DNA from: Haberlea rhodopensis
Taxonomy: Eukaryota; Streptophyta; Magnoliopsida; Lamiales; Gesneriaceae
Assembly (NCBI GenBank): GCA_907163345.1
Contig: CAJQUN010000042.1
Coordinates: 4,445,043 to 4,509,042 of the forward strand
DNA length: 64,000 nt
Reading direction: 5' to 3'
The notes under the pieces are model-generated. The model did no database searches, was not told the DNA's origin, and was given only the letters and a program-made list of their open reading frames with translations. The position numbers and the translations under genes are program-made. The first letter of the stretch is position 1; every line of letters begins with the position of its first letter. Of the stretch, positions 44,555-55,621 are shown one piece after another.

Positions 44555-45589
44555 GTGATGCTTCATCAACAAGTCTTCACAAGATTTGTCCAACAATATT
44601 CAGAGCCGTTTTATGCAGCGTGGGGGAGATTCAACGAATTGGCAGACACATACCGGTATCACAACTTTTCGAACTATACTCTCCTGCAATATTTCTTCAA
44701 AGGGTTGGATGCACAGACACGAGAATGGGTATTGAGCGGAGCACTGGCAACTGGAAGTCCTTTGGTTGAAAGAGATGAAGACAGCGTATTGCACCTGTTT
44801 AATGATATCGCGGACTTCGATCATCACTGGCATTGTGATCCTTCACTACAAGGATGGAGTCATCAATACCCACCGGAGCCTCACTACCCTATTGATACGC
44901 CACAACCATTTGAACATCGCGAAGAGAGGAGAGATAGTTCTGCAGATGTCACAACTCAGTTAGAGGATACCTTAGTGAGATTCATGGCATCAACTGAGAA
45001 TAGTTTGGAGTGCCAAACCAACTCTATGCGTCACCTGGAGCAGCAAATGGTGGTCCTCATGGAAACAATTTCAACTAGCTACCAAGAGGAAGATATGAGG
45101 GCTACAAATAAAGAGGCTACAAATCGAGTTTGGTTATATGATGACGATCACTCAACCAACCAAGTTTGGGGGAGTGATCCTCCTAGTGTGGAAGATTCAA
45201 AGGAACTTGAGCCTCTTCAAGAGATTGAGGATACTTCAGAGATGTCATCCGAGGAGTTCCCATATGAAGATGAATCGAGTGTGATGTTGGAGAAGGAAGA
45301 GACTTACGAAGATTCTGATTTAAGTCCATCGATGGAGACATGTTCTATGCCATATGTGGATCCGTATTTTCCATCGATGCCAACTTCACCGCACTACATC
45401 CTGAAAGAGATAAAGCCGAGTCAAGAATCATTCTCCCATTCCTACCACTTCAAGATGAATGTTGTTGGAGCGACGAGCGTACACTGCTACAATCTTGCCA
45501 ATCTTGAGGGCATACTGAATGAAGACCCATTAGTGGTATCATACGATACTTACTATGGGCGGCAGCCGCTCTTTGATGGTTGCTTCTGA
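44555..45589 (+). CDS. Intact gag of the Athila-like non-autonomous family
   Basis: 344 codons from MMLHQQVFTRFVQQ to PLFDGCF. The N-terminal 110 residues (EPFYAAWGRFNELADTYRYH, LLQYFFKGLDAQTREWVLSG) fit the Ty3 retrotransposon gag capsid fold. The rest is acidic and shows no CCHC knuckle. This is the only copy of four in the window that is open throughout. No pol follows. It would supply or mimic capsid protein for particles using enzymes from an autonomous Athila relative. Confidence 0.82.
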   Translation: MMLHQQVFTRFVQQYSEPFYAAWGRFNELADTYRYHNFSNYTLLQYFFKGLDAQTREWVLSGALATGSPLVERDEDSVLHLFNDIADFDHHWHCDPSLQGWSHQYPPEPHYPIDTPQPFEHREERRDSSADVTTQLEDTLVRFMASTENSLECQTNSMRHLEQQMVVLMETISTSYQEEDMRATNKEATNRVWLYDDDHSTNQVWGSDPPSVEDSKELEPLQEIEDTSEMSSEEFPYEDESSVMLEKEETYEDSDLSPSMETCSMPYVDPYFPSMPTSPHYILKEIKPSQESFSHSYHFKMNVVGATSVHCYNLANLEGILNEDPLVVSYDTYYGRQPLFDGCF

Positions 45590-47106
45590 TGGTCAAGCCG
45601 ACGACTAAAAATCAGCGCTTCTTGGGAGGCAACCCAAGCCTATCCTTTAGTTATTTAGTTTTATTTTGCTTTTTCAGTTTTTGCATTTTAGTTTTGTTTA
45701 TCTCTCAAGTCGAATATTTTACAATATGCATTCTTCTCTTGCTAGGTACTTTGTTGGAGCGATGAACCCCTACAACAGTGGAGCTTTCAAAAGCAAATCT
45801 TCCTCAACCCTCATGCAAGCGTCTTGATCAGGGGAGTTCACTGTTTCCCTTTTGATTCTTTTAAACATTGAGGGCAATGTTTGATTTAAGTTTGGGGGAG
45901 TAGTAGCTTGCATGTTTTACTTGTTTTAACCACATGTTGTGTGCTTAAATGACACTTGAATCGTCCAATTATTATGAGCTAAATTTTTTTTTTTATGAGT
46001 TCAAACTTGAGAAAAGAATGAATTATAGTAGTGACTATTCAATGAGGATTTTGATCTCATTATGCATATGAACTTGATTTGTAATTGGACTTGTACATGA
46101 ATATCCTAATTAGCATGTCAAGATTGAGGAATATATTGAGCACAATGAGTCATGATCTTGTGGATTGCATGTTGAATAGTGATAATTGTTGTGAACTTAA
46201 TGATTTGTCTTGAGCATCTTAGAGCTATCCTAGAACTTATTTGATGATGACACTTTGAGGCGAAATTTTAAAGTTACAAACTTGACTTGGAAATGATCTA
46301 GGCGATCTTTGAAACGTTTGAGCCTTTCAAGCTTACCATGATTCATATCAATCCCTAGTGTCCCATTTGAGCTTTATTGAAAAAAGAATGGTATATGCAT
46401 TGCATATGATTAGACCCCCATTCGACATTCTTGGCAAACTCATTATACTTACCCTTATTTGAGCCTAAATGAAAAAGTTATCCTTACCCTAAGGGAGTAT
46501 AATGAATATCATTCGATGCACTTGAATTATTATATCTTGATGAGCTTATTGAAAAAAATTGATGAATGAGAAAAGAAAAAGATAGACAAAAAAAAAACCT
46601 TGAGAAAAATATTGACTAAATAAGACCCAAAGTGGCCAAGGCTATAAAAGAAAAAGAAGAGAAGCTCGATGTGTGCAAAACATTTGAATTGTAAATGATT
46701 ATACTCTCTTCTTTGCGCTTATCCTATCTTTTCTTTGAAGCCAACACCAAAGGCCTTACATTACAAGCTTAAAAAGTATTTTTGATCCAAGTCTAGGGAG
46801 TAACTATCATTAGTGGAGAAGTTGTTTGAAAATAGGCCTATGTAATGCTTGATGATAATCTCGACTTTGAGTTGATTAGCATGATTTGATCTTGAATATG
46901 TGCATGAAACTTGAGATTGACTAGAGCACACACACACGTTCCGATTTTGAGAGATGTTGCTTGAATTAGGAGAAAACATGTCTTGTCAACTTTTGTATAT
47001 GTGCATGAGATTTCTGAGAATAAGCAAGTCATGAAATAATTGTTTCAAATATCAAGAATGAACTCTACCTTATGATTTTAATGCTTAATCGAGGACGATT
47101 AAGTGA
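45590..47106 (+). other. 3' internal region of the Athila-like block
   Basis: Non-coding 1.5 kb beginning with the family phrase ttgggaggcaaccca (45620) and an internal purine tract AAGTTTGGGGGAGTAG (45888). The true polypurine tract GTTTGGGGGAGT is at 47110-47121. From 46516 it belongs to the left arm of the inverted duplication. Confidence 0.75.
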
Positions 47107-47121
47107 TAAGTTTGGGGGAGT

Positions 47122-48920
47122 TGATAGGGTTGAATATTACGCGTTTTTAGGCTATGATATGTATATGTTTTGGTGTTGATTCTTGGATTATTTTACGGTT
47201 TATGGTATATATTTCTATATTTCAGGAATCAATGTTGAAATGCATAAAAGTAGAAGAAATGAACCAAAAATGATGAAAGAATGAATAAAGTTGAAGAAAA
47301 GAGGAAAAAACCAGAATCCAAGACACATGTTGCTCCTTTCTCCTCAAATTACTATATGTTCGAGCCATGTTTTGGAAATGTGGTCCATATAAAAGTTGTA
47401 TAACTTTCTCTTATCTTCGCGTGGACAGCTGATTCATCAAATTTGGAGTTCATATGAGAAAGCTATGGCCAAAATACGAAACTCGCCAGAAGCTGAAAAA
47501 AGGCGAAGAAACATCATTGAATTAATTCAACAGGCGTAGTTACGCCTACTTTGAGGCGTAACTATGCCTAGCCCACGGCTTTTGAAAATTTAAGTGGCGT
47601 AATTACGCCACTTTGGAGGCGTAATTACGCCTATCACGCGGGAAGCCAGATTTGTTGACACATCGACAGGCGTAATTACGCCACTTCAGAGGCGTCATTA
47701 CGCCTGATGAATTTTGGAAATTTTGGACTGCTTTTCTTATTTGATGCACGGGATTTTTAAAAGGCAGGAAGGAGACCTACTCAAGAAGATCATCAGATTT
47801 TAACCTAGGAATCCAATCACCACAGCCTCCACCTTCTTCTCCCCTTTTCCTTCACCATCTCATCACAGCCCCCCCTTTCCTTCACCATCAAAACCTCACG
47901 CCTTCTTCACCAACGTCCATCACTACACGCCTCCTTTCTTCACTCTAACCTCATGCCTCCTTCACACAGCCAGCAGCCATTCACTCAACCATAACCTCCA
48001 TCTTTCTTCCATATAACACCATCACCAACCTTCAACCCTTCACCCTAGGATTTGGAACAACCCAACAAGGCGATAAAAAGAGACGATTGAGAAGGAAGCG
48101 AGAGAGGAAGCAAGGATCTACGAAGGAAGTCGACATCGGGAGTTCTTCTTTGTCTTTAATTCTTATTTTTGTTTTGCTTTTCATGTTACTATGTTGAACT
48201 AAGTTTATTTATCGAGGCTAGGCGATCCTTTGTTATGAACCTTCAATTTGATGATTTAATGATTGAATTCTTATAGTTCTTTGCGTATGTTTTATGTTCT
48301 TCATGCTTTTAGAGGATTGATCACCTTTGAATGATGTTAGTATCATAATTGAGATCGAGAGATGATTTTATGATACGGAAGTAATAACTCATACCATGGA
48401 TTTCAAACTGAGATCGAGAGATGACGTCAAATACATGCGTGATAGCCATATATTCTAGTAATTGAAAGCTATGAGTTTTCATGGATCTTATGCAACATTG
48501 AATTGTTAAATAAGTGAACGAGAGTTACTTACTACAATTCGGTGTTAGGTTTAATATAGCTCGAGAGAGTGTATTAGATAAATTGGGAGAACTCGTCACC
48601 TTAGAAATATTTGAATATTCAATCGAGAATTGTAGGGAATTACATTGGTGAGCCAAAGTCTCGATAATCTTATCTTGTGGATTTTTCTCGTTTACTTTTA
48701 TTGACTTGGTTGGATTAGAATAGTTTAATTTAGTTTAGTTTAAGTATCAATTTATTATCGTAGGTTAAATATAGTTAAAAGACATCTTATTTGGTACTTA
48801 CTTGTTAGTCTCTGTGGGTTCGACAATCCGTATCTTCCTATCTATACTAAAACTTGACACCGTGCACTTGCGGTCTAAAATCGCTAGATTGGAAATAATT
48901 GTTTAAAATAAAAGCGATCA
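47122..48920 (+). repeat. Athila-like LTR, second subfamily (left arm)
   Basis: 1799 bp, TGATAGGGTTGAATATTACGCG...AAAGCGATCA. It contains several ggcgtaattacgcc palindromes (47535-47705). The start differs from the TGATAAGTG subfamily at 35995, although both border the same internal region. Confidence 0.88.
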
Positions 48921-48926
48921 AGTTTT

Positions 48927-48944
48927 TGGCGCCGTTGCCGGGGA
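48927..48944 (+). other. Primer-binding site, tRNA-Asp
   Basis: TGGCGCCGTTGCCGGGGA, a perfect Athila-type site. Confidence 0.9.
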
Positions 48945-49053
48945 CTAGTTTTAATAATATCAAGCGAGATTAGTTGACCGTAGTTTAGTCATTTATTTTT
49001 TTTTATTTTTTATTTTTGGTCTTTGTTTTGTTTGTCTTGTGAGGTACTTGGAG

Positions 49054-49729
49054 ATGTTACATCAACAAGCATCCACAAGATTTGCCCAACAACCTTCCGA
49101 GCTGTTCTACGCAGCGTGGGAGAGATTCAACGATTTGGCGAGCACATATCGATATAATGACTTTCCAAACTACACTCGTCTGCAATATTTCTTCAGTGGT
49201 TTGCATGCGGACACACGAGGATGGATATTCAACGGAGCTTTGGCAACTGATAGTCCTTTGGTTGATAGAGATGAAGACAATGTTTTGCACTTGTTTAATG
49301 AGATGGCGAACTTTGACTACCAATGGCATTGGAATCCTTCACTCCAGGGTTGGAGCCACCAATACCAACCAAAGCCGCACCACCCTCATTTTAAAGACCT
49401 ACCACTTGAACATCAGGGAGAGACGAGTGACAGTTCTGCGGAAGTCAGTGCTCATTTAGAGGATACGTTACTCAGGTTTATGGCATCATGTGAGACAAAG
49501 ATTGAAAGTTAGACCAACTCAATGCGTTGTCTGGAGAAGCAAATGGCGAGCCTCATGGAAACATTATCAGGAAGATGCCAAGAGGATGAGACGATACCTA
49601 CTATAGAAGAGGAGACGAATCAAGTTGGGTTTCATGACGATGATCACTCAACCAACCAAGTTTGGGGGAGTGATCCTACTAGTGTTGAAGATTCAAGGGA
49701 ATGCGAGCCTCTTACAGAAATTGAGCTTA
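49054..49729 (+). pseudogene. Truncated gag in the left arm
   Basis: It starts MLHQQASTRFAQQ, a sister of the gag at 44555. There is a stop at about 49510 (after TKIES), and the sequence is cut at 49729 by the inversion junction in the middle of gag. Confidence 0.82.
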
Positions 49730-50936
49730 AAAGATACTATAGATTGATGTAAACATGGTAAGCTTAAAAGATACTCCATTCCTTTTCAATTAGGCTCAAA
49801 TTGGGATACTATAGATTGATGTAAACATGGTAAGCTTAAAAGGCACAAACGATCCAAAGATCGCCTAAATCATTTCCAAGTCAAGTTCATAACTATAAAA
49901 TTTCACCTCAAAGTGTCATCATCAAATAGTTTCTAAGGTACTCTAAGATGCTCAAAAACAATTCATCAAGTTCACAAAAATTTTCACTACTACAAGTGCA
50001 ATTCACAAGATTATGACTCAAATGTGCTCAAAATATTCCTCATCTTTGACATACTACTTAAAACAAGATATTCACAAACAAGTTTTACAATCATCAAAAC
50101 TCAAGTTGACATGCAAAGTGAGACTAGTATCATCATGGAATAGAGACCACTACTATGATTTATTCTTATCTTACTAATTGAACTCATAAAATAAAACAAA
50201 ATTAGATCATAATAATCGGACGATTCAAGTGTCAACTAAGCACACAACATGTGGATAAACAAGTAAACATGCAAGCCACTCCCCCAAACTTAGATCAAAT
50301 ATTGTCCTCAATGTTTAAAAGAATCAAAAGGGAAAAAATAAACTCCCCTGATCAAGACGCTTGCATGAGGGTTGAGGAAGGTCGGCCTTTGAAAGCTCCA
50401 CTGTTGTAGGGTTCATCGCTCCAACTGAGTACCTAGCAAGAGAAGAACGCAAATAAAATAGTCGACACGAGAGATAAACAAACTAAATGCAAAAACTAAA
50501 AATAAAACAAAACTAAATAGCAAAAGGATACGCCTGGGTTGCCTCCCAAGAAGCGCTGATTTCTATTCGTCGGCTTGACCATCAGAAGCAACCATCAAAG
50601 AGCGGCTGCCGCCCATAGTAAGTATCGTATGATACCACGAATGGGTCTTCATTCAGTATGCCCTCAAGCTTGGCAAGATTATAACAGTGTAAGCTCGTTG
50701 CTCCAACAACTTTCTTCATGAATGGTAGGCATGGGAGAATGATTCTTGACTTGGCTTCATATCTTGGAGGATGTAGTGCGGTGGAGTTGGTATCGATGGA
50801 AAATACGGATCCACATATGGCATAGAACATGTCTCCATCGATGGGCTCAAATCGGAATCCTCGAAAGTCTCTTCCTTCTCCAACATCACACTCGACTCAT
50901 CTTCCTTTTGGAATTCCTCGGATAATTCCGCCAATG
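49730..50936 (-). other. Spacer of the inverted duplication
   Basis: 1207 bp of minus-oriented internal sequence: the end of gag (50936-50582) and the following non-coding part. At the left edge a 37-bp stretch containing gatactatagattgatgtaa is present twice (49733-49770 and 49806-49843) with 36 bp between, a short duplication at the inversion junction. Confidence 0.82.
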
Positions 50937-51612
50937 TAAGCTCAATTTCTGTAAGAGGCTCGCATTCCCTTGAATCTTCAACACTAGTAGGATCACTCCC
51001 CCAAACTTGGTTGGTTGAGTGATCATCGTCATGAAACCCAACTTGATTCGTCTCCTCTTCTATAGTAGGTATCGTCTCATCCTCTTGGCATCTTTCTGAT
51101 AATGTTTCCATGAGGCTCGCCATTTGCTTCTCCAGACAACGCATTGAGTTGGTCTGACTTTCAATCTTTGTCTCACATGATGCCATAAACCTGAGTAACG
51201 TATCCTCTAAATGAGAACTGACTTCCGCAGAACTGTCACTCGTCTCTCCCTGATGTTCAAGTGGTAGGTCTTTAAAATGAGGGTGGTGCGGCTTTGGTTG
51301 GTATTGGTGGCTCCAAACCTGGAGTGAAGGATTCCAATGCCACTGGTAGTCAAAGTTCGCCATCTCATTAAACAAGTGCAAAACACTGTCTTCATCTCTA
51401 TCAACCAAAGGACTATCAGTTGCCAAAGCTCCGTTGAATATCCATCCTCGTGTGTCCGCATGCAAACCACTGAAGAAATATTGCAGACGAGTGTAGTTTG
51501 GAAAGTCATTATATCGATATGTGCTTGCCAAATCGTTGAATCTCTCCCACGCTGCGTAGAACGGCTCGGAAGGTTGTTGGGCAAATCTTGTGGATGCTTG
51601 TTGATGTAACAT
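50582..51612 (-). pseudogene. Gag in the right arm and spacer, one frameshift
   Basis: Minus strand, MLHQQASTRFAQQPSEPFYA to SFSHAYHS, open to 50716 (about 298 codons). The normal ending (LEGILNEDPFVVSYDTYYG...GCF) continues in another frame to 50582. A single shift near 50720-50740 separates them. Confidence 0.82.
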
Positions 51613-51721
51613 CTCCAAGTACCTCACAAGACAAACAAAACAAAGACCAAAAATAAAAACTAAAAAAAAATAAATGACTAAACTACGGTCAACTAATCTC
51701 GCTTGATATTATTAAAACTAG

Positions 51722-51739
51722 TCCCCGGCAACGGCGCCA
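51722..51739 (-). other. Primer-binding site, tRNA-Asp (right arm)
   Basis: The minus strand reads TGGCGCCGTTGCCGGGGA. Confidence 0.9.
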
Positions 51740-51745
51740 AAAACT

Positions 51746-53544
51746 TGATCGCTTTTATTTTAAACAATTATTTCCAATCTAGCGATTTTAGACCGCAAGT
51801 GCACGGTGTCAAGTTTTAGTATAGATAGGAAGATACGGATTGTCGAACCCACAGAGACTAACAAGTAAGTACCAAATAAGATGTCTTTTAACTATATTTA
51901 ACCTACGATAAGAAATTGATACTTAAACTAAACTAAATTAAACTACTCTAATCCAACCAAGTCAATAAAAGTAAACGAGAAAAATCCACAAGATAAGATT
52001 ATCGAGACTTTGGCTCACCAATGTAATTCCCTACAATTCTCGATTGAATACTCAAATATTTCTAAGGTGACGAGTTCTCCCAATTTATCTAATACACTCT
52101 CTCGAGCTATATTAAACCTAACACCGAATTGTAGTAAGTAACTCTCGTTCACTTATTTAACAATTCAATGTTGCATAAGATCCATGAAAACTCATAGCTT
52201 TCAATTACTAGAATCTATGGCTATCACGCATGTATTTGACGTCATCTCTCGATCTCAGTTTGAAATCCATGGTATGAGTTATTACTTCCGTATCATAAAA
52301 TCATCTCTCGATCTCAATTATGATACTAACATCATTCAAAGGTGATCAATCCTCTAAAAGCATGAAGAACATAAAATATACGCAAAGAACTATAAGAATT
52401 CAATCATTAAATCATCAAATTGAAGGTTCATAACAAAGGATCGCCTAGCCTCGATAAATAAACTTAGTTCAACATAGTAACATGAAAAGCAAAACAAAAA
52501 TAAGAATTAAAGACAAAGAAGAACTCCCGATGTCGACTTCCTTCGTAGATCCTTGCTTCCTCTCTCGCTTCCTTCTCAATCGTCTCTTTTTATCGCCTTG
52601 TTGGGTTGTTCCAAATCCTAGGGTGAAGGGTTGAAGGTTGGTGATGGTGATATATGGAAGAAAGATGGAGGTTATGGTTGAGTGAATGGCTGCTGGCTGT
52701 GTGAAGGAGGCGTGAGGTTAGAGTGAAGAAAGGAGGCGTGTAGTGATGGACGTTGGTGAAGAAGGCGTGAGGTTTTGATGGTGAAGGAAAGGGGGGGCTG
52801 TGATGAGATGGTGAAGGAAAAGGGGAGAAGAAGGTGGAGGCTGTGGTGATTGGGTTCCTAGGTTAAAATCTGAAGATCTTCTTGAGTAGGTCTCCTTCCT
52901 GCCTTTTAAAAATCCCGTGCATCAAATAAGGAAAGCAGTCCAAAATTTCCAAAATTCATCAGGCGTAATGACGCCTCTGAAGTGGCGTAATTACGCCTGT
53001 CGATGTGTCAACAACTCTGGCTTCCCGCGTGATAGGCGTAATTACGCCTCCAAAGTGGCGTAATTACGCCACTTAAATTTTCAAAAGCCGTGGGCTAGGC
53101 GTAGTTACGCCTCAAAGTAGGCGTAATTACGCCTGTTGAATTAATTCAATGATGTTTCTTCGCCTTTTTTCAGCTTCTGGCGAGTTTCATATTTTGGCCA
53201 TAACTTTCTCATATGAACTCCAAATTTGATGAATCAGCTGTCCACGCGAAGATAAGAGAAAGTTCTACAACTTTTATATGGACCACATTTCCAAAACATG
53301 GCTCGAACATATAGTGATTTGAGGAGAAAGGAGCAACATGTGTCTTGGATTCTGGTTTTTTTCCTCTTTTCTTCAACTTTATTCATTCTTTCATCATTTT
53401 TGGTTCATTTCTTCTACTTTTATGCATTTCAACATTGATTCTTAAATATAGAAATATATACCATACACCGTAAAATAATCCAAGAATCAACACCAAAACA
53501 TATACATATCATAGCCTAAAAACGCGTAATATTCAACCCTATCA
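51746..53544 (-). repeat. Athila-like LTR, right arm
   Basis: 1799 bp, the mirror copy of 47122-48920. It is flanked on one side by the primer site (51722-51739) and on the other by a polypurine tract (53545-53556), so it is joined to a 5' and a 3' internal region at the same time, as its partner is. Confidence 0.9.
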
Positions 53545-53556
53545 ACTCCCCCAAAC

Positions 53557-54150
53557 TTATCACTTAATCGTCCTCGATTAAGCATTAAAATCATAAGGTA
53601 GAGTTCATTCTTGATATTTGAAACAATTATTTCATGACTTGCTTATTCTCAGAAATCTCATGCACATATACAAAAGTTGACAAGACATGTTTTCTCCTAA
53701 TTCAAGCAACATCTCTCAAAATCGGAACGTGTGTGTGTGCTCTAGTCAATCTCAAGTTTCATGCACATATTCAAGATCAAATCATGCTAATCAACTCAAA
53801 GTCGAGATTATCATCAAGCATTACATAGGCCTATTTTCAAACAAATTCTCCACTAATGATAGTTACTCCCTAGACTTGGATCAAAAGGACTTTTTAAGCA
53901 TGTAATGTAAGGCCTTTGGTGTTGGCTTCAAAGAAAAGATAGGATAAGCGCAAAGAAGAGAGTATAATCATTTACAATTCAAATGTTTTGCACACATCGA
54001 GCTTCTCTTCTTTTTCTTTTATAACCTTGGCCACTTTGGGTCTTATTTAGTCAATCTTTTTCTCAAGGTTTTTTTTTTGTCTATCTTTTTCTTTTCTCAT
54101 TCATCAATTTTTTTCAATAAGCTCATCAAGATATAATAATTCAAGTGCAT
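53557..54150 (-). other. 3' internal region, right arm
   Basis: Non-coding, the mirror of 46516-47109. Confidence 0.82.
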
Positions 54151-55103
54151 TTTGTCTAGGATTTTTATTACCCATACCATGAATGGTAATCCTTTGAATT
54201 TAATTCCATTTTTATGTTCGGATTCGAGAGAATCTAAGGCTTAAAATTTCGGCTAGGGTTCCGGAATGGGGTCGGAATTTCGAACGAAAATTAAGCACTT
54301 TCCTTTATTTGTGAGTTAATAATAATTGAGGGGTTTTGTGATTCATAAATAGACGATGATATACACTGATTTGATTCAATTTTGGTGTTCAAATCCAGGG
54401 GGTAATTTGGTTGTCGAAATTTTCGCGCTTTTCGTTTCTAGGGTTCATGAGTGCATAAATGTAGATCCGAAATTACTTACTTTCCTTAATTTGTTAATCC
54501 GATTTGTTAGAGGGCTTTTATTAGGTATGAAAATTGGATCATTAACCGAAATAAATATGAAATTGGCGTTCAAATAGAATGAGAAATCGGTGATTTAATT
54601 TCCGCGCAATTTAGGGTTCATGCGCGAGATTTTTGTTCCTTGAAATTTGGGTTGTTCGGTGTTAAAAACCCGTAATTGACACCTGTAAGATGGTCGACAT
54701 GTCACGTGGATCATGTCTGTATGTCCGATTCATCGATCATCCACGGCGGCGTAGGAATCGGAAGGCCAGGCGAGAGTTTGACGTGCGAACTTCGATCGAT
54801 GATTTGGTCGGGAAAATGATATCTGAACGACCCGCCGTTTAGTGACATGGCATCGTCTGGGGAAGACGATCATGGAGATAGGTCGATTTTTCTGGCGAGG
54901 GCGGCGGCGGTGCGACGACAGAGGCAGCCCTAGATCTAGGGTTTTTCATTTTTTTTTTTGAAATTTTTTTTTCCAGATTGTTATTATTGCCTCCCGACTG
55001 ATTTTTGATTTAATCAGTTGGTCTGTTTGATCCGAGATTCATAATTTGGTTGATTTATATCAACCAAAAATCTTTTCCCAGCGGGATCATGGAACCTGGT
55101 TTT
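54151..55103 (-). other. Chromovirus 5' untranslated region, second part
   Basis: It continues the leader interrupted at 35994, with the same degenerate repeats (54180-54680). A GC-rich part follows nearer the primer site (54690-54930). Confidence 0.7.
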
Positions 55104-55115
55104 GCTCTGATACCA
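55104..55115 (-). other. Primer-binding site of the chromovirus, tRNA-Met
   Basis: The minus strand reads TGGTATCAGAGC, six bases from the LTR edge at 55122. Confidence 0.85.
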
Positions 55116-55121
55116 CTAAAA

Positions 55122-55621
55122 TGTCACGCCCCGAGACCGAAGCGCGTGACACCAGCGTTGAATCCAAACATGATATTCGGACACAACAAGCCTCATGTAC
55201 AGATCTATAATAAAACCAGTCTTTTATTCCATAACCAAATAAAATTGTCATTACAACTTCAAAATACGAGATCCAAATGTCTCGTACTAAATTCAAAGTG
55301 CGGAAGTGTAATAAATAATAATTTTTCTTGAGACTCCTAGGGGATCACCATCCCCAGAATTGCTCTTGTTCTTCTTCTCCTTGATCTTCTTCTTCGATTT
55401 TGTCTGGGAGAGGAGGTAAGGGGGGTGAGTGTTTGGAAAAAACACCTAGCAAGTAAGGCCGATTGAACATAGTAAAAACACATATATTTTCATAGCAGAA
55501 ATCCTTTTAAACATTTCTTTAACAAAATCACAGATCTTGGCATATAAACACATAAACACATATCTTCACATATTCACATAGCTGACTTATCGGATTCAAG
55601 AGGTGGCTCCCATGTGCATAG
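55122..55621 (-). repeat. 5' LTR of the chromovirus, interrupted by Copia
   Basis: It matches 27816 onward (TGTCACGCCCCGAGA...) with an estimated 4-5% differences and small indels. It stops at CATAG (55617-55621), where the Copia element begins. Confidence 0.83.

Larger units (their letters stand above)
46516..49729 (+). repeat. Left arm of a 3214-bp inverted duplication
   Basis: The reverse complement is at 50937-54150. Paired coordinates sum to 100666 at both ends and at both LTR borders, so the arms have no net length difference. The few base differences seen (for example in gag, E/P and G/V codons) suggest well above 99% identity. Confidence 0.92.
35995..54150. mobile_element. Rearranged Athila-like gag-only block in the chromovirus leader
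   Basis: Plus-strand parts are an LTR (35995-36302 plus 42782-44404, split by PL-2), a tRNA-Asp primer site, an intact gag, a 3' internal region and a second LTR of another subfamily (47122-48920), followed by a second 5' internal region. From 49730 the sequence is in inverted orientation. The block begins at a clean LTR end but finishes at 54150 inside internal sequence, with no LTR and no matching duplication, so the right border arose by rearrangement. Confidence 0.8.
50937..54150 (-). repeat. Right arm of the 3214-bp inverted duplication
   Basis: Complement of 46516-49729. The homology ends at 54150 in tcaagtgcat, after which the chromovirus leader follows. Confidence 0.92.
27816..55621 (-). 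mobile_element. Tekay-like Ty3 chromovirus, nested, runs past the window
   Basis: A minus-strand element split by later insertions. Its parts are the 3' LTR (27816-28897), integrase with chromodomain, RNase H, reverse transcriptase, protease and gag (28893-34480), a long 5' untranslated region (34481-35994 and about 54151-55103), an initiator tRNA-Met primer site (55104-55115) and the 5' LTR (from 55122, cut at 55621 by a Copia element). The two LTRs differ at an estimated 4-5% of positions over the first 500 bp, so it is older than its inserts. The coding parts have several stops and shifts and are not functional. The left flank ATTGT (27811-27815) should recur beyond the right end of the window if it is the duplication. 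Confidence 0.85.

Noticed and set aside
46761..47032. Small proteins in the 3' internal region and their copies at 53634-53905
   Set aside because: They are identical because the DNA is an inverted duplication, are not conserved as proteins against the copy at 8277-8462, and have no domain.
49057..49329. Antisense open frames opposite gag (also 44600-44833, 51337-51609 and 10534-10767)
   Set aside because: The same mirror frame appears opposite every gag copy and is a shadow of gag codon use.
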